This document shows positions 48,911 to 62,555 of a stretch of 64,000 bases of DNA, in pieces. Position 1 is the first letter of the stretch; every line of letters starts with the position of its first letter. The stretch covers positions 65,223,293-65,287,292 of the forward strand of contig JBOZIK010000001.1 in NCBI GenBank assembly GCA_051453625.1, read 5' to 3'. The stretch comes from Welwitschia mirabilis. Taxonomy: Eukaryota; Gnetophyta; Gnetopsida; Welwitschiales. A program made the translations under genes and the position numbers. The notes beneath the pieces were generated by a model that did not search any database, was not told the origin of the DNA, and saw only the letters and a program-made list of their open reading frames with translations.

Positions 48911-50648
48911 ATTCTCATTTCTATAAGATCTATAATTCAAGATATCATAAGAAGATGTAAAAATAAGATACATCACCAAGATGTAAATCCTCAACAATAG
49001 TAAACTTTGGATGGCAATCACATCAACTTCCAAAAGAATTATTAAGAAGATATTAAAAACTAGTACTCATGACTAGAATTACTACACGAAATTTTTACAA
49101 TTTTATTAAGATATCAATAAAACAAACTACTAATTATACATTAAAATGAATGCAAGAATAATAAACAAAATAGAGAAGTATGAAGATGCATACAATATTT
49201 GAGAACTAGGAGCACACAAAGATGTAAGAATTAAATAAGACCATACATAATTTAAGAAATATAACATGATCATACAAGATACAATATAAAAAACTATACA
49301 AGAATTAAAGAACATATCCTAAGACCATACAAGAAAATAATAGAATATGCTAGGACCATATAAGAATTAAATAAATTATCCTAGGGCCATATCTAAAATT
49401 GGATAAATACCTTGAAACTTCTAAGACTTCAATACTTTTCAAGATCTAAGTTTTGAAATTGCTAATATCTAATAATAGAGGATTTCTCAAAGATATAAAA
49501 ATAATAAGAGAAGAAGTTCCTATTTATAACAAGAGGATGTAGGAATATGAAGTGACACAAGAATATGAAGAGACATCATCATGAAAATAAGATGGTAAGG
49601 ATTCCATAACCCTTAATCGCTACCTTACCTAACCACTAGATGAATTAATATTTCATCATAATAACAAATAATGAATATTTAATATTCCACCACTTGCAAT
49701 TATTATGATAAAAAATTGAGATATCCACTTAGCAAGTAATTCCAATAACCAATAAAAATATTTTCCATAATGAATAAATGTTAAATAAAAGAAAGTAGAA
49801 CATCATAATTATGGGTGTTACTTAGTATGTACTACTAAAATAAAATATTAAAATAAACTAGTGTAATACATCCCAATAATTATAATCATTACAAAATTTT
49901 TTTTATGCACAAAAATAAGCAGAAAATGAGAAGATATGCTAATCATGATATTTAAATGCAATAGTTAAAAAATGAAAATAGAATAATATAATCACTATTT
50001 CNNNNNNNNNNNNNNNNNNNNNNNNNNNNNNNNNNNNNNNNNNNNNNNNNNNNNNNNNNNNNNNNNNNNNNNNNNNNNNNNNNNNNNNNNNNNNNNNNNN
50101 NNNNNNNNNNNNNNNNNNNNNNNNNNNNNNNNNNNNNNNNNNNNNNNNNNNNNNNNNNNNNNNNNNNNNNNNNNNNNNNNNNNNNNNNNNNNNNNNNNNN
50201 NNNNNNNNNNNNNNNNNNNNNNNNNNNNNNNNNNNNNNNNNNNNNNNNNNNNNNNNNNNNNNNNNNNNNNNNNNNNNNNNNNNNNNNNNNNNNNNNNNNN
50301 NNNNNNNNNNNNNNNNNNNNNNNNNNNNNNNNNNNNNNNNNNNNNNNNNNNNNNNNNNNNNNNNNNNNNNNNNNNNNNNNNNNNNNNNNNNNNNNNNNNN
50401 NNNNNNNNNNNNNNNNNNNNNNNNNNNNNNNNNNNNNNNNNNNNNNNNNNNNNNNNNNNNNNNNNNNNNNNNNNNNNNNNNNNNNNNNNNNNNATAAAGT
50501 AACTACATATTAAATAATAAGATAATAAATAAAGAATATAGTAATTAAATTAGCTTAGTGGACTCCATAACAATAAAATTATTTTTAATTTAGTTTTTAC
50601 TAACTAATTGGTCTAAATCTTTGGATCTTTAAAAATTTAACCATGATA

Positions 50649-50660
50649 TTTCTCCACTCC
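50649..50660 (-). other. Polypurine tract right of the middle LTR
   Basis: The minus strand reads GGAGTGGAGAAA directly before the LTR start, here TATCATGGTT. Confidence 0.7.
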
Positions 50661-53600
50661 TTAAAAATTTCATCCTTAAAACTGGAACAAGAAAGCTTAG
50701 TTGTTTACTATAATACATCTATTTTATATTCCCAAGTACCTTCTACTTCTATCTCTTCTAATAATTGTACTTTATAATGTTGAATTTTTCTTTATTAACT
50801 ATAACATTTTCTTGAATCAAAATTTTAATCAGTCACACTTAGTTGAATATGCACTTCTTAACCATCTAATTATGAAAATCAAATTTATATCTTTGAAACT
50901 TAAGGTAAAACCTATCTCTAAAGAACTTCAAAATGACTTTCTATTGAAAATAACTAAATATAATAAATAATATTTTATTAGACTAATCTTTCTTCAATGC
51001 CATATAAATGGTTGAATAAGTTTAGAATGTTTTCCATAGATTTCCTAGTCAATGATATTGATCATTATGATAACACTAATAATCTCTTATATTTAGAATA
51101 ATCAAGCCTCTAGAAATACTCTTCTTCCTCTACACTTTATTTTAACTTCATGTATTATTCTCTCAAAGTTGTATATCAAATTCAAAATTCACAAAAACAC
51201 TTTTGTTATATATGACCTTTATATCTTTCCCATTTTATAAGGTCATAATGATTATTAAATTAAGAAAAATGAGCTAGCATATCTCTCATGTAAGGTTAGA
51301 CAAAGGCCACATAATTACTTTTGCAAATAATTTGTAAGAACGTAGTTAAATATACTTATAGATGCTTGAAAAGCATTGGATTTTATAAGACAAAATATCT
51401 AACTATTTCTTTGCTTTAATTAAAACTAAAAAAATTTTAAAGTATGAAATATTACAACATAACAATCTCTCACTCCAATTTATGACATTTATCTCAAAAG
51501 AGTTTATGTACAAATTCCTTAATCCTAAGCTCATAAATTACAAGTTGCTTCTGCTTTACACTTCTTTCTTATGTGCTTCTTTTAATGTCTATCTAATACT
51601 TCTACCCATATGATCTACTTGAATTTTCTACAAGAAGTAGTAGAATAAATTAATTAATCTAAATTTTATCATTTTTATCACATTTTGTACTACCCTCATC
51701 TAAGGTCTTGAATTTGGATAGGTACTAACACATTACAAATCTATATTTAATCATTGATTTCATCTCATTTTTTATTCAACAAGCTCTAAATTATTTATTT
51801 TTAGTTCAAAAATAAGATTAAATGATTGGTAGTATGATAAAGTTGATTGAACCCATGTTGCAAGGCTAATACCATCTTAACTTCATTAGTACATGGTTAG
51901 AGTTTTTCAACTACACTGGTAGCACTCTAGTAAAATGTTTGCAAGATATGATAAACATATCAATGTTTCTCAAAACTTGTTTAAGTTATACCCTAAGGAT
52001 GATAATGCTTCCTTCATTTTCCTTAGCATCTTCCTCCAACTTTAATCTTCATTATATCTTACACAAATTCTTCATTCTCTCCTCTAGACATATCCAGGTC
52101 ATCTAAATGCTGATGTAGCAGATGACCTCTTATTATTAAGTAGAAAAGGAATTTATTAGATAGCATTTCAAGAATGATAAGAAGATGTAGAGGAAGAATA
52201 TCACTTGTTGCTACTAAAGCAAATACAATGTACTAAACATTTTCTTCAAATTTCTAGGAATTTGCAATAGGAACAAGAAGAAGTAATAAAAGGTAATCTA
52301 AAAAGGAGAAGGGATTTACCAAATGCAACTCAAAATGGGGTAGGATTAAAGGAATAAAGACAAAAATTGTTAGTCTACTAGAAAAATTATATGTATGATA
52401 ATTACGTATAGTCCTACTAAACCTTCAATTACCACCTTTCTGTACAAAGCATGAATTAGATCCAAAGCTTCTTTAAGCATGACTTTTAAAGAATTAATAT
52501 GCATAAGTATTTACTCAAATTATTACTAGTTCTATGGAAATGAGTACTGGTATATGGCAATAATCTATTTAATACCATAAGAAGACTATTTTATAAATGT
52601 CATGAATAAAAATATTTCTAAAAGCTGCAATTGGTAGCTTTCATTATTTTAGATTAAAGTAAGAATTTGTGTATTCAATTTCTTTCTCTCCCTCTAAAAT
52701 ATTATCTAGTGAAATCCTCACCATTATGGAAATATCATCAAAAGAGATAGATCTAAAAAAATGCATTAGGTATTTTCTACTTCCATTTAAGTAACAAAAT
52801 GCAAGAGATATTAAATACCTATAAAGACATTTGCTGATATGTTATAAAAAGAAAGACATATATTAGAAGTATCTAATCTCAATTTCTTACCACTACTTAA
52901 CTAATTATGGTTGTTTTAACATGTAGATCCTAACACTATAATACTCCTCCAAAAGTCTCATTCTTTAATTAAAAAAACAAAGGTAAGTAATTATTCTTTA
53001 TCTTGTCACTAAGAAAGTAATTTTGTTATATTAGTTTTTTAGTCTCATAAAAGTAGGTAGATTACTGATCTAAGAATGCAAAGACTCTATATGAAGAGAA
53101 GATTAAAATAAAAAATTATATTGTAAACTTTGTACACATGCCATTTTGGTATTTCTTAGACATAGGTTTTTATCAATGCTCTTTAATTTCTATTGGGACT
53201 GAAATCCAAATTGGCTAACTTTGAAGAAGACTTGAAGGACTACCTTAAGACATGTGATGTACACTTTTTTTAAAGGTTTAGGATATCAATTCACATGATC
53301 ATAATAGTTATAGGTTTTCCAACAAATTTATCTGAGCATGTATGTAAAAGGTACAACACCAATGCATGAGAATGTTAATGTAAGAGGACACCTTTAGAAA
53401 AGACACTTATGATACCAAGCAAGCTGGATTTACACATAAGCAATAGGATCTCTACCTACTTCAAGAATGTTCTATGTGTTTTTAACAATAGCAGTAGTAG
53501 GGAAAACCAACGAGCAGATTCAGAAGACTTGTTATTCAAATCAAAACCTAATAAATCTTATAAATACATCTTATAAAACATTAATATAGTTAAGTAAAAT

Positions 53601-55933
53601 CATTAAGAAAACAAGGTTCCCATGAGGATTAAACTAGAGATTCCAAGCCTAAGAGGGAGAGGCGTCCAGATTACTAATGGTAATTTTGGAGTTAATACAA
53701 AAAACTCTCATGAAGAAATAAATGAACATTACTATAGTAAAAGTTATAGTAGGATGTGATATAATCATAACCATGATATGTAGACTTACTGTAGTTTATC
53801 TACATTAATAATTCATGTATCAATTATCTCATCCAAAATACACATTGAATTAGGTGATGATTTTCATTGGTGTCAACTCATCCTCATTCTATTTATAAAT
53901 CTCAGAATCCTTGAACACCTAGCAAGAATAGGTTTAAGATGATTTTCATTACCTTATTTTCTTTAAAGCCATCTGAAATAATGTCAATTTCAATTTTTAG
54001 GAGTCCCTATTATCATAACCTAATATCAGAAAAAGTATTATTTTGTAGTTTAAATTTAATGTTTATAGTAGACCTTGCTTCTAAAGAATTAGATGCAATG
54101 AAGAGATGCATTATAAAAAGCTTTAAATTTTAAGAAGTTTTATCTTGGATCCATTCTTTATGTATAAATGAATGGGTTATCTATAGAAAGAATGGACTAA
54201 CAAAAGTAATAGTATATGAAAGAACACTACAAAATTTATTACTACATTAATTCATTTTATTAATTTATCCATGTGGTTTCTTTATTGGGATAATTCTCTA
54301 AGGCATTAATCTTACTATTTCTTAAGAAGAAATATACAATTAAATATTTCATAATAAAGAGCTCTCATTACTTAATTTTCTTGAATTTTTTTAGTGTTCA
54401 ACTTGAAGGATATATGGAAGAATCTTAATCAAACTATTAAAAACATTCTGAATGCATTGTCTTTCAAGAATTGATTATGATTAGAATACTCTAAGGCTTG
54501 TTCAAGATTGAATGAACCTAAGAGAAGTATTAAAGGTGATTACTCAGGAGTTACTTCTTATGCTAATATTATTTCCTTTACTATGTATGATAGCTCCAAA
54601 CTTATGGATGGGATAAGTTGGGATATGAAAGCAGGTAGAAAATATGAAAGGATATTGAGAGCATCAAACATTATAATTATTATCCCTTTACTAACTTTCA
54701 ACATTAATCAATTTATAAATCAAACTATAGAAAAAGGTCTTACTAAGAAGAAATGATCACTCTTTTAAGGGCAAACAACATAGGTAGATCCTTTACTCAT
54801 TATTTGCAAATAATTGTAGAACTTTAGTGAAACAATAAAGTAATATTTATCATTAGACTTCTTATACATAGTAACAATGAAGGTTAGATGTTCCTAAGAA
54901 AACTCCTCTAATTCTAATATAGAGGTGGCCCTACATAGGAAGTGCAAAACAATCTCCATTGCATTGTAACTCTAGAACTTTATAACATTATTTATCATCA
55001 TGCTTTGGTAAATCAAATTACTCTAAACTTTTTGCATAGTCCTCTGATCACATGCACTAGATAGGAGTCTTCACAAAGAAAATATCTTACAAAATATTCA
55101 AAAATAATTATAGTAGTAGTCAAAGAAGGTAAACAAGAGAAGATAAGAGAGAAACAATAGTGCTTTATTTTTTGAGAAGTCGTAATTCTAGGCAAGATTT
55201 TAGGGAAAAAGATAAAGGACGAAAAGATAAGGCATAATAAGAAGTAAAAGTAGTAAAGCATTAAAAGTACACATAGCATCATCTGTAACCTATGTTATGA
55301 CTTTGGGGTTTTGTCTCCTCTTGCTTTATCTTCTCAGTCATAATTTGAAAAGACTTTTGTTGAATTCTTTGCCTAACCTAGATTTTGGTGCATTTTTAAA
55401 TGTTATAAAAGTTTACCTTAATGGAGGATATAACTTATATAAATGGATGTAATATTTTTTTAATTCCTTTAAAATTTGTTAATAGCTAAGGTATTTGGTA
55501 CCTTCCTTTTTGCATTTCCTCTATTACTTTCTTGATATATGTACCTTCTTCTATCTTTGTAGTTTTACCAACATACAAATTATATTATTAAGCCTTCTTC
55601 TCCTACTTCTATTTTTTCTCCTTTAATATTTATGGCTTTTAGTACTCCTCCCTCTTATATTTCTTCTCTTATCATTCTATAAATATGACCTTTATGCACA
55701 CAAGAGGTCTTTAAAATCTTTGTCACTTCTTTCGAGAGACTATGCCTATCAATTTTAGAAAGATTTTTGTTGAGCTTTCCATTAGATATCTTATAATCCA
55801 ACTTCTTTTTACATTATCTACCTTCTTGTTAATAACTTAATAGTAATTATGCCTAGTTAAATTGTGACCTAGGATTTGATGTTGAAATGCATAATGACTT
55901 TACAATAATTATTCTCAATGAATTACAACCTAG
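50661..55933 (-). mobile_element. Internal region of gypsy element (right unit)
   Basis: About 5.3 kb bounded by the PPT (50649-50660) and duplicated PBS copies (55934-55945 and 55988-55999), the expected size for a gypsy internal region. I could not recognise gag or pol motifs with confidence on the minus strand. Open frames at 50701-50970 (+), 53939-54133 (+), 54508-54756 (+) and 55013-55282 (-) lack known motifs. It is either very decayed or non-autonomous. Confidence 0.6.
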
Positions 55934-56012
55934 GCTCTAACACCAAAATGTTACATCCATTTTTTACAACCTAAATCTTTAAATGCTGCTCTAATATTAA
56001 AATGTAACTTCC
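55934..56012 (-). other. Duplicated PBS-LTR junction, 54-bp spacing
   Basis: GCTCTAACACCA-AAA-TGTTACATCC (55934-55958) and GCTCTAATATTA-AAA-TGTAACTTCC (55988-56012) have the same structure (PBS complement, three-base spacer, LTR terminus), offset by 54 bases. I place the LTR start at the second copy because that one continues into the LTR alignment. Confidence 0.7.
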
Positions 56013-56814
56013 TAAATCTACATTCAAAATCTTTAACTTGTAATAACCACAGCTTGAAATGATTTTCTAGAAATCATAAATAAAGTATGTTCATTCTACA
56101 TGTTATTAGGACTTAACAACACGTAATGTAAATCTCTACTAATAAAATAATAAGACATATTATATTCTTTAAATAAGAGAATTTCATAATCTTATATAAG
56201 ATAAGTAAACACACTATAATAGTAACTTGTAAAACATCTTTTATTACCAAAAATAAAACTAATTATTATAACAAAATAAACTGTCAATAAATGTTCACAA
56301 GTCTTAAGGACACTCATGATCCTTCCATTATTATTTATATAACAAATAAGAAAAACATATAGATATCATTCAGTTGGATTTCATCCATTAGATTATTTTT
56401 ATGTCATTCTTGGCAGTGTTTCCTACACCTGCAAGTATAGATGAGAACTATAACCTTGAGAGTTTCTAATATGGTCCATAATAAGGAATAAACAGGTATA
56501 GGATTTTCAAGTATAAGGTAAGGAATTATAAGAATATTCAAGATGTACTACCAAAATAATCCAAGACACATAGCCAAAATAATCCAAGATGCATTGCCAA
56601 AATAATCCAAGATGTACAATTAGAATAATTCAAAAGTGCAATGATAAAATAATTTAAGAAGTACAGTTAGGATAATTCAAAAATTCAATGCCACCTAATC
56701 CAAGATGTGACCAAGATAATCTAAGAATGTAATGCCAAAACAATCCACTGTTTCTAAGTAACAAACTTATAGAAATGAAATGAGAATAATAAATTTTTCA
56801 TATATGTTTCCTTT

Positions 56815-57115
56815 CCTCCACTACCTCATTCAATGATCTATGATATTCACTAGTTTGTTTAGTGATATGTGAAATTCTCATAAATTTTTTATATATTTTT
56901 ATTTTCCTCTGCTGCCTAATTTGATAATCTGCGAGGTCCACTACCTCATTCAATGATCTGTGAATTTCTCATATTCTTATACTTTACTACCTCATTTAGC
57001 AATCTGTGGAGTTCACTGCCTCATTTAGTAATCTGTGGTTCTATCAATTCCACTGCTTCATTTGATAATCTATGTATTCTCACATTTCATTACTTCATTT
57101 GATGATTTTTGAAAT
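56815..57115. repeat. LTR minisatellite, about 8 units, second copy
   Basis: Units include CCTCATTCAATGATCTGTGA, CCTCATTTAGCAATCTGTGG and CCTCATTTAGTAATCTGTGG. Unit order follows 48615-48910 closely, so the array predates the LTR duplication. Confidence 0.85.
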
Positions 57116-58179
57116 TCTCATTTCCATAAGATCTATAATTCAAGGTATCATAAGAAGATGTAAGAATAATATGCATAACCAAGACATAAATCCTTAATAA
57201 GAGTAAACGTTTAATTGCAGTCACACTTAACTTACAAAAGATTTATCAAGAATATATTAAAAACTAGTACTCATGATTAAGATTACTATTCAAAATTTTG
57301 TAATTTTATCAAGAGAGTGATAAAACAAACACCTAATTAAACCTTAAAATGAATGGAAGAATAATGAACAAAAAGAGATGCAAGTAAAGAAACATATGAA
57401 GATGCATATTATATTTGACAAATAGAACCATAAAAGATGCAAGAATTAAATAAAACTATACATAATTCAAGAAATAAAACAAAACTATATAAGATACAAA
57501 ATAAAGAACCATATAAGAAAATAAGAGAATATGCTAGGACCATACAAGAATTAAAGAAATTATCCTAGGACCATATCAAAAATTAAATAAAAACTTCAAT
57601 ACTGCTAAGACTCCAATTCTTTTCAAGCTCCAAGTTTTGAAATCGCCAAGATCTAATAACATAGGATTTATAAAATATATGAAAATAATAGAAGAAGAAA
57701 TTTCTATTTATAGCAAGAAGATGTAGGGATATGAAGTAATGCAAGGATATAAAGAAATACCATCATTAAAAGAAGATGGTAAGGATTCCATAACCCTTAA
57801 TCATTACCTTGTCTACCCACTAGATGTATTAGTATTTCATCATAACAATAAATAATAAGTGTCCAACATTTCATTGCTTATAATTATTATGATAAATAAT
57901 TAAGATAAGCCATTTAGCAAGTATTCTAATAGTCACATAAAAATATTTTTCATAATGACTAAATGTTAAATAAGAGAAAGTGTAACATCATGATTATGGG
58001 TATTACTTATCATGCACTGCTAAAATAAAATATTAAAATAAAGTAACATAATGCATCCCAATAATTATAATCATTATAAGAATCTTTTCGCACCCAAAAA
58101 AAAAAGAAGAAAATAAGAAAATATACTAACCATGGTATTTAAATGAAATAGTTACAGAAATAAAGTAAAATAATATGGC

Positions 58180-58292
58180 CACTATTTTAGACACTAATTA
58201 AGTCATTAATTTAGTTACTAATTTAATTAATAATTTAGCCACTAATCTATCCACTAGTGCAGTAATTAATTTAGCTCCTAATTTAGCCACTA
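58180..58292. repeat. CTAATTTAGCCA short tandem repeat in LTR
   Basis: Repeats of CACTAATTTAG/CATTAATTTAG-type units about 12-16 bases long. A shorter version with CCACTAATTTAGCCACTA lies at about 60210-60255 in the third LTR. Confidence 0.75.
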
Positions 58293-58321
58293 GATATTAT
58301 AATTAAATAATAAAAAATTAC

Positions 58322-58421
58322 NNNNNNNNNNNNNNNNNNNNNNNNNNNNNNNNNNNNNNNNNNNNNNNNNNNNNNNNNNNNNNNNNNNNNNNNNNNNNNN
58401 NNNNNNNNNNNNNNNNNNNNN
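58322..58421. other. Assembly gap, exactly 100 N
   Basis: It separates the truncated right end of LTR 56003-58321 from the third LTR. Flanks do not overlap, so sequence is truly missing. Confidence 0.85.
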
Positions 58422-60526
58422 TTTATAGCCAAAAGCTTCAAATAAAATGATGGACATCTAAAGATCGAGTTCCATAGAAAAGGTATATTTAAAATTGAGC
58501 AACATTACATGCTAGTTAAAACTTATTAGACTAAGGCTTCAAGAAAATATACAACCCTAAGCCTTTCTAAATTAAACTCAAAATTATATAGGGGGAAAAA
58601 AGCAATTTACCTGTCTTAAGAATATAATATTATAAGTCTTTTACAAATAAATGGTTGATAAGTTTTCGAAATGAAAGTCAATAACATGATGTAACAGGAT
58701 CATAAATTACATTTGTTAAGATCACAAATCACATTTGGGATAAATCACTCTAATGTAAAAATTTTCAAGCATAAGCTAGATAATAAATACTTAATTTCCA
58801 AATTCCTTCCTCGGCAAGATAGTTTAGCTTTTCCTATTTTTTAGTTTAATTCCTATATATTACAAAATACTATGGAGTAAGAACTATGAAATTCTCATAG
58901 CTCCTAGTATGGCCAAGGCAAGGCAAGGCAAGACAAAGGTTAAAGAATTACAAGTAATAAGATAAATAAGGCAAGACTAAGATTTAAAGTGACCAACTTA
59001 TGGAAATAAAATAATAATAGCTAATTTTTACTAAATGTTTCATATATTTTTGTTTTGCTACACTGCCTCCTTTGGTAATCTTTGGGGTCCACTACCTCAT
59101 TTAATAATAAGTGGATTTCTCATGCTCCACTACCTCATTTGGTGATTTATGAAGTCCACTACTGCATTTGGAAATCTATGGATCTATCCCTCCTACTACC
59201 TCATTCAATAATATATGAGTTCTTACATTCCCCTACCTCATTTGACAATTTGTAAAATTCTTATTTTCATAAGATTTAAATGTCACAAGGTATTATAAAA
59301 GATGTAAGATCAAAATACATAACTAAGAATAAAACATCAATTCTTACTAAGAAGTAAGAATAAAATTTTGGATTGCAATCATGCTAACATGTTCAAAATA
59401 TTTATCAAGAAAGTAATAGAAACTAGTAATCACAGGAAAGAAATATAATTCCACACTTTATAATTGATTGAAAAATAAATCTTTCATTAAGAAATAAGAA
59501 CCAAATTAAGACTTAAAAAGACGTGAAAATAAGGAAAAAATAAAGATGTAAAAATAGTGGACTATACAAAGATGTAAGAATTAATTGAAACCATACTAAA
59601 ATTGGATCAAAACTATTAAAGACTCTAAGACTTTTAAGACTCTAATGCTTTTCAAGTTTCAAGTTTGAAATCACCAAGAATTAATCACAAAGGAATTCTT
59701 AGAACTATGAAAAATAGAGGAGAAGAAAGTTCTATTTATAGCAAGAGGATGTATGAATATGAGAGACACGAGGATATGAAGAGATACCATTATGAAAAAA
59801 AGGTGGTAAAAATTCTATAATCCCTAATCATTATCTTGTCTAGCTACTGATTGTATTAATATTTCATCATAATAAAAAATAATAAATATTGAAAATTCCA
59901 CTACTTACAATTATATGATAAAGAATTAAGATTTAACAAGTAATTTCAATAGCCACATAAAAATATTTTCCGTGATGAATAAATGTTGAATAAAATAAAT
60001 TGTAACATCATAATTACCAATTTTACTTAACATGCACTACTAAAATAAAATTTAAAGAAAGGACCATAATGCATCCCAATAATTATAATCATTACAAAAG
60101 TTTTTTTGCATGCATAAAAATAAGAAATGAGAAAATAAGAAAATAATAAAATATACTAATGATGGTACTTAAATGTAATATTCGTAAAAAGAAAATAAAA
60201 TAATATAACCACTACTTTAGCCACTAATTTAACCACCACTAATTTAGCCACTAAATATTATAATTAAATAACTAAAAAATTATTAAAAATAATATTATTA
60301 ATGATGACTATTATAAGAAAGAAAGCACTTAAAATAATAATTGCAACATAATAAATTTTCTCAAAGTAGTTACATCTTAATAATAAGAAAATAAATAGAG
60401 AATAAATACATAATATAGTAATTAAATTAGCTTAATGGACTTCATAATAATAAAGTTATTTTTAATTTAGTTTTTACTTAACTAATTAGTCTAAATCTTT
60501 GAACCGTTAAAAATTTGGTTGTGACA
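58422..60526 (-). mobile_element. Third, divergent LTR of the same gypsy family
   Basis: From about 58880 to 60526 it aligns with the right halves of the two other LTRs, including the CCTCATTT array (59062-59262), a CATCCCAATAATTATAATCATTAC-like block (60072), and the terminal GGTTGTGACA, which gives a minus-strand start TGTCACAACC. Bases 58422-58830 do not match the other LTRs well, so it is a subfamily member or a truncated solo LTR. A short (AAGGC)n run lies at 58914-58935. Confidence 0.7.
59062..59262. repeat. LTR minisatellite, about 6 units, third copy
   Basis: Units include CCTCATTTAATAATAAGTGG, CCTCATTTGGTGATTTATGA and CCTCATTTGACAATTTGTAA. There are fewer and more diverged units than in the two other LTRs. 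Confidence 0.8.
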
Positions 60527-62060
60527 TAGTGCTTTCTTTATTTTTGTTTTCCATCTTTTTCTTACTCAAGTTTGATCTATTATTTAAATATACATATTCA
60601 AATGCAATATGAATTTAAATAAATCATTTAACTTACATGTTGTAATTTGAAAAATAGTCAAGTCAAAAAAATGATGTGACAAATAATTCTAAATTAACCC
60701 TATTACAATGTTTTGATAGAATTAATCTTTATCTACTAATTTAAATGTTAAAGGATTTATAAATAATTCTTATGATTCTATTCCACTTAATGATTTATTG
60801 CGTTTATAACATTCTCCTTGTGTTGTATCTTTTATCAAGTTGTACCCATCAGTTTTTTTATTTTGTAATTTAAGTTGTATTTGTCTTGATTAATAAGATA
60901 TTCTTGTAAAATATGCTTAATATTTATTATGGGAGTTTTACATTCTTGAATCGGAAGATAATTTAATGGTATAATAAGTACTTAATATTTGCTCCTTTTT
61001 ATACAAGCATGTTATTTTCATTATTTAGAAATGAAAACATGATTTTGATTTTAATGCTTCTACACATGACATTGTTTCTTGTATGATTGAAATTTTAAAT
61101 TTACCTTTGATTTTTTAACTTTTATAATAGAGATTGTTAATCTTCTTGATAATGATTTTCATTATGAAGTTATGTATTTTATAAGAGGTATTTCTAAATA
61201 ATTTCTTATTAAGGTAAACTTGAATAATAGATTTACATCAAAATTTAGTAATACAATTATCTCTCAACCTATGGAATATTTTAATATTTCAAAATTCTGT
61301 AATTATTATTACCATGATGTCATATGTTTAATACTTGTCCACTTTTAAAGAAGGAACAAAAATAAAAAATCAAAAGAAAAGATTTATATTTAAAGCCTCC
61401 AATTTTAAATTTTAATTAATAAGTAAAATAATTAACTTTTAGCTAAGATTTAGCAAAAAGTTTTAAGTTAAAAGTATCATATTTGAATGATTATACACAA
61501 GGGTATTTTAAATTCTTTAAAATAATTTATTATTGATTTAGAAGTTTTTATTTTATTTAATTTTAAAAAAAGTAAGATCCTTGTAATAATCATCTTAAAA
61601 ACATGACTATATTTCTCTTCATCCTTTAAAAACGTCATAATCAGCTCCTATTCTTACTTTCAATGATTTTTAAAATCATATTTAATTATAGATTTTTATT
61701 AATGCATTACTATTAATTTGATAAATAATAAGAGGGTTATATCTCATTCCCCCTCCTCATGATAAATTTTCCAAGAATGTGTAAGAACTTGTGGTTAGGC
61801 TTTATAAGAAACATTCTAATTTATATCTTTATTATGTTGTCTTAATTTGCTTGATTTTCTTTACAAAATTAAAATTTCATCCTTTTAAGAGCATAATAGC
61901 AAATCTAGGATTTTGGTTTATGAAGCATAGTGGAAGTGAGTGTGGTGACAGTGCAAGGGCATTTCTAGTACATCTTCAATACATTGATATGTTCATTTCT
62001 TTTCATAGGTTTTTCATATGAGGTTTTTTCTATCAGCAATATTTGAAAGATGACTTTAGG
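60527..62060. other. Unassigned AT-rich sequence
   Basis: No domain recognised. The frame at 61791-62021 has no familiar motif. Confidence 0.5.
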
Positions 62061-62555
62061 GTTTTTGGTATGATATGTTTAGTTAACTCCTTGGTAGTGT
62101 ATTCTACTCTAAAATCCTAAAAGGATGCAATAGAATGCATTTAGACTCACATAGGTTTTTCTACCCTTGAGGGGAAGTTTTTAATTAATGACTCATGAAC
62201 CCCAAAAATCAAAAAGTATGGGCTCAAGTACATCTGATGTGTTCAAGGTAGCAGAAACATTTATGATCCTTTAATGATGGTAGAATCCTCTAGTATAAAA
62301 TCTTATGCGATATCAATATGGAAAACCAATCCTCAAATTTTTTTAAACTTGGATTTTGGTTTCAAACATGACTATGGCATCTTCCATGCAAATAGTCATA
62401 TGAACTAGTCTATACATTTCAAGGCTCAATTTAGAAATAGTCTTATTAGTAAATTTCAATTTTTAAGAGGGTCTCCTTTCATATAAAAAGTGTATTTCTA
62501 GTGTGACTAAAGATTCCCAACAAGTTATAAGGTAATTCCTCTTTAAGATAAACCA

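Larger units (their letters stand above)
47821..50648 (-). mobile_element. Middle LTR shared by two gypsy units
   Basis: It runs from TGTAATGTCC to AACCATGATA and contains a 492-N gap at 50002-50493. It aligns with 56003-58321, for example at AAATCTACATTCAAAATCTT (47832 and 56014). It aligns over its right half with 58880-60526. A PBS abuts it on the left and a PPT on the right, so it acts as 5' LTR for the left unit and 3' LTR for the right unit. It carries two internal minisatellites. Confidence 0.8.
56003..58321 (-). mobile_element. 5' LTR of the right gypsy unit
   Basis: It aligns with 47821 onward over more than 2 kb. It ends in a 100-N gap, so its right terminus is not seen. It contains the minisatellites at 56550-56755 and 56815-57115, and a CTAATTTAGCCA repeat at 58180-58292. 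Confidence 0.8.

Noticed and set aside
51700-52140. Possible copia or gypsy pol fragment
   Set aside because: Faint similarity in more than one frame and orientation; no motif held up, so it was not called.
53600-53720. Possible gag fragment (plus strand, around an RIKLEIPSLRGRG segment)
   Set aside because: Opposite to the orientation set by the PBS and PPT, and no second gag motif was found.
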